Origin: Nymphaea colorata
Taxonomy: Eukaryota > Streptophyta > Magnoliopsida > Nymphaeales > Nymphaeaceae
DNA length: 64,000 nucleotides
Assembly: GCF_008831285.2 (NCBI RefSeq)
Contig: NC_045142.1
Span: 24,119,300-24,183,299 of the forward strand
Direction of reading: 5' to 3'
The notes beneath the pieces were generated by a model. The model did no database searches. It saw only the letters and a program-made list of their open reading frames with translations, and was not told the DNA's origin. Position numbers and translations under genes: made by a program. Of this stretch, positions 58,801-64,000 are shown piece by piece; positions within the stretch are counted from its first letter, which is position 1; every line of letters begins with the position of its first letter.

Positions 58801-60954
58801 GGTTTGCATCAACATCAGCTAGGGACAGCACAAAGCTATCAAAACACAAAATAGTGAATGTACATTTAGTTTTAGATAAGAATAGGATATGCATTCATCC
58901 GTAATTAAGCATGACAAAGCTACAGTGCAGATGAAAGGAGGAATTTATCCAAAAAAAGGTCAGCTAATGGATAAAATTGCATGAGACAGAAGGAAAAAAT
59001 TCTCAGAACCATCTATATATTTAAATTACATGACAGCCAATATAGCATATCCACAGCTGTAAACATGAGGTACACCTGGAAACAAGAATTAAAAGATGGA
59101 AGATTCTGAAATATGTGTGCATGATGACATCCATAACTGTAAATATAGCTGTACAATACATGTGTATTTGGCTACATGTAAACTAAAAGCATAAAGATGT
59201 AGATTGCGCTTTGGTTTAGTTATGGAGTATCAATTATGAATTAAAAAAATAAATAAAAGCATGTCATTTAATTAAGGGCAAATGGGCAATACTCCACGCA
59301 ATTACCACAAAATATACAGATAAGTCATACAATTAAGAGATACTAGGATAACTAAAATAGATGGTTTTAATATTCAGTATAATGGATAAAATGGCTGGGT
59401 TGCAGAATGAATAAACCAGCCTAAAATCGACATTCCACACTACAGGCATGAAGCTCATTTAGTCTTTTGGAGGCCTGCTAGCTCATTTAGTCTTTTGGAG
59501 GCCTGCTAGGACATTCTTCTGTTCCACAAGTTGTTTGCATAAGAATTCTCCTTGTCAAAAAACCAACAGGTAGCCCTTTTCAGAGGCTAATCTTCTTTTG
59601 CACTTTGATTACCACATATGTGCATGTAAATATGAGGCATTTGCTATATACAAACGTCAAGAAGCAAAATTATTTAATTACAGACAGAATTCAGTGAATT
59701 GAAACAACAGGTCAGAAGTAAAGACACTCTTCTAGACCCTTTTCTTTCTCCATTTACATTATCATGCAAATGGACTTCCCTCACTGGAAAAAAGGTCAGA
59801 TATCATCCTCATTCCCGGGAAAGAAGAAGCTGGAATAGAAATCACAAAGTAAAGCTTCCATAAATCAAGATAAGGAGGAACAAGAAGTGATAAGGAAATG
59901 TGCAAGAAGAAAGTTACTTAGATCCTCCAAGAAAGAAAAAGATGACACCATGGTCCACACTGGAAACAACAGTACTAACTAAATTTTATGCTTGAAAAAA
60001 TTTGACAGATGTTAAATTATTAATGTGTTTTGATAAAAATGATTTCCTATTTTCTTATGTATGGAAATGTAAAATTTAGATTACCATCATAAATTGTATG
60101 AGAACACATATATCTTAAGTCCAGGAAACGACAATAACATTGTCAAAAGTATGGTAAACAGGAATTACAGCAAAACAAAGTACTAGCAGAAGAGAAATAA
60201 GAGAACATTTTTCGCATAAAAGAAAGTGCTGAATCTTTTTCTTTTGCTCTACTGTACATCTATTGTTTAAGAGGTCATAATTTAATAAGAACATGTTAGG
60301 GAAAGAACCTGCCATGCATGTTCTTCTTTTATCCAATTAAATAGATTAATTAAAATATTCTCCCTTATAGAAGGTGTATCTCATTCGTTATGAATGCTTT
60401 GGTTCTTATTATGTCTGCATATGCCAAGACAAAAACTGACATATGCAGAGATGTGCACCCCATGAGATGAGAAACGAAGTTCGGAATTGTCTAACTTTTC
60501 CCTCAAAGATATGAACAAAAATGTCTAGATAGACCAAAAGATCTCGCTTATGAATTCTAACCGTCAGGACAATATGAAAATTTCCAAATAAAGGGTTACT
60601 TCTGAAAATGATGTGCATGATAAGGAATTTTAAGTCCTTAATTTCTCATAACAATTTGTTTTAACTCACACAGGAATAACTCTGGTCCCATAGGTTCTAT
60701 ACAGATTCCCATGCTTTTTCTTCTTGCTTGTTTTCTTCTCCTTGGCAGAGGTAGGGGTGTACGAAGCCCAAATAGGCCGATGCTTGATAACGGAATCACC
60801 TGATTCATCAGACTCGTCCATCCAGTGCTGAGTAAGACATGGAGTCAGTTAAAAAATCAAATCCAATGATATGAAATAACAGCATACACAGAATAGCATA
60901 AGTATGTTCTGTAATTCTGTATGCGTCTCTGTGTGTGCGCGCATGTGTGTGTGC

Positions 60955-60992
<38 letters not shown>

Positions 60993-63922
60993 ATTACCAA
61001 CCTGGCGAAGAAAATATTTATTTGAAAGGGTAGGATCAGAAACCTCAAGCAAACCAGCAGCGAGGACATCTGTTGACCGTTCCATTTCCTACAAATAAAT
61101 GGTCTTGCACAAACTATTAAAACAGAAGGAAGCAAAAATTACAATATAAGAGCTTGATAGAGAACTAAAAAAAAAAAAATGATTCTGACAATGGAAAATA
61201 TCATCATTCTGGCAATGGAAAAGCTTTTGCTAAAAATGAAATATAGGGTAAATTATGTTCATTATCTGACTCTATGCAAAAACTCGAGAAAGTTCGGCTT
61301 TAAGACTTCTGCTTTTTTTTTCTGCACTGATGAAAACAGAACATTATTTTTGACAACTGTCAAAAGCTTTTATCGAGACCGTATGTTGTTCCCAAGTAGC
61401 ACCTTTAGGTCAAGGAAACAAATAATGTGAATCATTTGAGCTGGAGGAAACAGACATTTTTGAAGATCAATTATTACTCCATATATTTGCACCTAGAAGT
61501 TCCACGGAAGAGCACTTACTTCTTTTAGAACTGCACCATCCAAGTAAGTTTTTGTGTGAACATGAAAGCGACCATCCGTCTTCGTCTCTTGGAGGGAATG
61601 GCCGCGTAATGCTTTTGAAACTGCAATTGCCAACTTCTCATGGCCATGTAAAGCATGAGCACCTCCAACAATGACGACTTCTTGCCCAGCATGAACCATT
61701 TTTCTCACCTGAAATAGAAGTTCCAGCATTGAATAAAAGCAATTTATTCAAAGCAATTTCAGCTTCAATGTAGTTGTATTTAACATGGCAAGATCCATTT
61801 TCATAGCTATAGTAGCAAATACCACCAATATTCAGGAATATTGAATATTCTTTGGATGCATATGAAAAAGACAAAAACAAAAAAAAAGTACATATTGAAT
61901 AAATGCTCCCATGATTTCCCATAAATGTACAAAAGGCAGACAGAACGCTTGCATTGTTGTGATAACAAAGAAAATACTAGATTAAGAATCATGAGGTTCA
62001 GTTAAACCAACAGGAAAAAAATAAATTTTATTAGCATCTGTCGAGAGAGGCGAAGACACAAAAACAAGATTCTGGCCAGAGGTTGTCCCAGAAGTTGAGA
62101 CATTAAAGATATCTTTGTACAATATTAAGCATGTAACCAGCTAAACATCAGGCAGCAGTCAGCCTCTCACATCAGCTCACAGGTAAAAGGAGATTTATAT
62201 GTCATGCATGCTCCCGATCCACCTCCACATAGTTCTATTTTCTCGAAAAAGGAAGGGCGACCTCCTATAACACCTCCTATAACGCACGCACACACACACA
62301 CACACACACGCACAGAGAGAGAGAGAGAGAGAGATGCAATGAAAACAACATTCATGTGAGGACGTGTCAATATAAGTGTCTTGACAAGGGAAGATACGTA
62401 TGACATGATATGAATACTCCAGCTTTCTGCACTTTACCTTCTATATTAGCAGCGTATACCACTAACAATGTGAGGGCGTGTCAAATAACCAGCAATATCT
62501 TTTCTTCGTGCATTGCAGTTGCACTCCAAATTAGTAAAACCAAACATATAAAAACTTGCCGAGTCAACCCGGTGACTCGGCTAGGCTCGCCCCCCTAAGG
62601 AGTCAACCCAATAGGGTGACTCATTTCACTTCATACTTCAATATTTTATTGCTGTTTATAGTTGATACATGTTAAGAACTTAAGATATAAGTTTTGTTTG
62701 TTACTTTCTTAAACATGTAAGTTCAGTTAGTTAAAGTCAAGCAATATTAAATTGATTGAGTTTATTAATGTCTTTCCATTCGGCATACTAAATTGCAACA
62801 GTTCAAGGAAGATGAACTTAGTTGTGACTTCACTTTATGTTAGTTTGACTTTTTTTTAATAATATAAGTGAAATCAAGTCATTTTACAAACTTTTTATGT
62901 TTAATAAACAAGTTATATATTGCTTTTTCTTAAAGAAAAGTAAACGTAACCCGGTCTAAGTCACTGAGTTGACCCGCCAAGTCACGAGTCGAGAACCAGC
63001 TCAAAGGCTTTCCCATCCCAGAACCTAGTCGAGCCGAGTCCAGAGTCACTGGGTTTTCAAACAAACGTTGTTATGACTTATGAACATGTTTACTACAGCA
63101 AATAATCCATAACATGGAATAATAATAAATGAAAACAAAATTATGTAAGGAAATAAAGATGTGAAGCGTGGAGAATGTATCAAGATGTGAAGAATGGAGA
63201 ATGTACTACAAAAGAATCTATGAAGTAATTGAGCACACCTCTCTGTCAATTGCGTGTATATCAATGCTGTAATTATGGCCAGCCTCAAATAAACTATACC
63301 GATTATGATTTTGCAGGACAATTATAGGCACAAGTAACCGAGTGTTTAGTTCAAGAGCTTCAAACCTGCAGGAAACAGAGATATTCAAATCAATGAAAAC
63401 CTTGTGAATACATATAGATATGAACTTCTAGATACACACAGGATGGCGTAGCCCAACTAGGTCCATAGGCCATACAGATGAGCCAGAGCAAGCCCATGGC
63501 CTGTGGCCTGTTGCCAAGCCCAACCAGGTTAACATCCCATTAATCAGGCAGTGGTTTCCCCTACCTTTGTGCAATTCTGGAAGTGTTGTGTGAGAGAGAG
63601 ACACAAAGAAGGGGGTGATGGGAGGTTGCAGAGTTGCAACCTTGAGCAAAAAAAGGTCACTGTGCCTGCATATGCAGTCATGCTTACAAGCAAAGAAGAA
63701 GATTACCGAACATCCGGTGCCATAACATGCTCAATTGTGGTTGAAATCAAAGCAGCCAGCTGTCCAACAAAGACATCCTCAGTAGAACTACTGCTCATTA
63801 GCTTGTCCCTTAAAAATATCACATTATGCAGCCTAGGGATCGTCTTATAACTGATGCTTCCTTCTTCAGCTTCTATCTTTCCATATGTGCAAGGGCCTGC
63901 TGAAAGGTCAATGACAGCATAT
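52882..63922 (-). CDS. Plant-specific membrane protein, AT5G58100 (SPOT1) family, 3' part
   Basis: Homologue, as I recall the family, of Arabidopsis AT5G58100, reported from a pollen-exine screen; its biochemical role is unknown. The 5' exons lie beyond the window. Eleven exons, gene order: 63707-63922, 63239-63365, 61520-61708, 61002-61088, 60670-60827, 58716-58835, 54980-55205, 54470-54529, 54223-54396, 53935-54044 and 52882-53047. Phases agree throughout and give 543 residues plus a split first codon. Blocks in order: YAVIDLSAGPCTYGKIE, RLLVPIIVLQNHNRY, GQEVVIVGGAHALHGHEKLA, KTDGRFHVHTKTYLDGAVLK, SDPTLSNKYFLRQHWMDE, a lysine-rich patch, YRTYGTRVIPVFVLSLADVD, SAPYEKTSHVHERPVLNWLW, GCHPFGPFSN, YLKTPLGEP, ELWLEKFYKKTTNLPEP, EEQLVDLSSLLYDHRLEDAH. 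It ends with one transmembrane segment (YGGILVAGFIVYFLVIFFSS), so a C-terminal membrane anchor with a tiny tail. Apparently intact here. Introns up to 3.5 kb hold several mobile elements. Confidence 0.9.
53215..53510. repeat. Insertion in the last intron relative to the duplicate
   Basis: The last intron matches the 45.6-45.8 kb copy on both sides, but about 290 bp here have no counterpart there. The segment carries an unusual minus-strand open stretch (53306-53614) with balanced residues (VTYYGISDQQPTHLAWSFNG) that I do not recognise. The adjoining exons join in phase without it, so it is not needed in the gene model. Whether it is an insertion here or a deletion in the copy is not decided. 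Confidence 0.5.
55430..55780. repeat. T-rich repeat block, relative of 35085-35469
   Basis: TTTTTTTCGTGTTTTTCG-like runs and an end reading ATTTGTGACAATGGTTTTAAT match the block at 35.1-35.5 kb in the same orientation. No coding potential. Confidence 0.5.
57063..58023. mobile_element. Non-autonomous TIR element A
   Basis: Flanked on both sides by the exact 11-bp GCTTACAACCT (57052-57062 and 58024-58034). Ends: GTCACATAGGTGC on the left, complement of GTGTCTGTGTGAC on the right, so terminal GTCACA is inverted. Subterminal GC-rich GGTGCGG motifs are also inverted (57070-57135 against 57905-57985). The 9-11 bp duplication size suits Mutator-type elements, but the family is not certain. An 83-codon minus-strand frame (57528-57779) is not a recognisable transposase. 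It lies in the 3.5-kb intron of the AT5G58100-like gene. Confidence 0.72.
58035..58495. mobile_element. Non-autonomous TIR element B, abutting A
   Basis: Ends TTATATGGGTAC and complement of GTACCTATGTGACATA are inverted with mismatches. The right flank again reads CTTACAAC (58496-58503), the core of the duplication around element A. The interior is rich in GGTACCCGTAC-type repeats. Related by its ends to the element at 12851-13371. Confidence 0.62.
60958..60987. repeat. (GA)n tract next to an intron donor
   Basis: About 30 bp of GA lying about 13 bp inside the intron that follows the exon 61002-61088 (minus strand). A second compound (CA)n(GA)n tract lies at 62286-62333. Confidence 0.9.
62551..63061. 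mobile_element. Probable TIR element with GAGTCA-type subterminal repeats
   Basis: The left end (AACCCGGTGACTCGG then CTAGGCTCG) is complementary to the right end (TCGAGCCGAGTCCAGAGTC followed by ACTGGGTT). GAGTCAACCC or its complement occurs several times near both ends. The interior of about 300 bp is AT-rich and non-coding. No clean target duplication was found. In the intron between exons 63239-63365 and 61520-61708. Confidence 0.55.
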
Positions 63923-64000
63923 CTGCATGGCACATAAATTTTCAATTTCCAGTCTTATGATAAAAGAAAAGTACGCAAAAAGTCACATTAATGAGGACAC
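63923..64000. other. Intron of the AT5G58100-like gene at window edge
   Basis: The acceptor CAG (63925-63923) is preceded on the minus strand by a T-rich stretch; the next upstream exon lies outside the window. Confidence 0.7.

Noticed and set aside
1-64000. CRISPR arrays, phage or plasmid genes, tRNA or rRNA genes
   Set aside because: No regularly spaced repeats with unique spacers, no prokaryotic gene organisation and no complete cloverleaf were seen; tRNA-like boxes occur only in SINE contexts.

Overview
This is nuclear DNA from a flowering plant. The evidence is intron-split genes with GT/AG junctions, plant-only protein families, AT-rich intergenic DNA full of (AT)n, (GA)n and (GT)n microsatellites, and tRNA-derived SINEs and small TIR elements. 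I do not name the species. There are no bacterial-style operons, CRISPR arrays or phage genes. All gene models were assembled by hand from reading frames and splice signals, with intron phases checked for each intact model.

Layout. 1-5.1 kb: a decayed glycine-rich protein copy and its intact sister, both on the minus strand. 5.1-11.2 kb: intergenic repeats. 11.2-18.1 kb: two head-to-tail pectinesterase genes on the minus strand, the first intact (343 codons, 5 exons) and the second a pseudogene. A large intron of the pseudogene holds a reverse-oriented copy of part of the next gene, itself split by a SINE. 18.9-24.4 kb: an ARID plus HMG-box DNA-binding protein (plus strand, 6 exons). 27.1-40.6 kb: an NPG1-type tetratricopeptide protein (plus strand, 5 coding exons) whose introns carry a foldback element, a SINE and microsatellites. 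43.0-45.6 kb: a stachyose synthase pseudogene followed by a lone last exon of the neighbouring membrane-protein gene. 48.2-51.3 kb: the intact stachyose synthase (868 aa, 4 exons). 52.9-63.9 kb and beyond: the 3' part of a plant-specific membrane protein resembling Arabidopsis AT5G58100, on the minus strand, 11 exons in view; its 5' end lies outside the window.

The main theme is duplication followed by decay. Three gene families (glycine-rich protein, pectinesterase, stachyose synthase with the tail of the membrane-protein gene) each occur as an intact copy plus a broken local copy. In two of these pairs the TATA box of the broken copy is also changed. The genes do not form one pathway. NPG1 and the AT5G58100 family are both known from pollen work and pectinesterases can act in pollen walls, but I treat that as coincidence until tested. 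I found no convincing new biological system. The most unusual structures are the nested gene-fragment/SINE insert at 15.2-16.8 kb, the 326-bp intronic foldback at 35.5 kb, and two TIR elements stacked at one target site at 57-58.5 kb.
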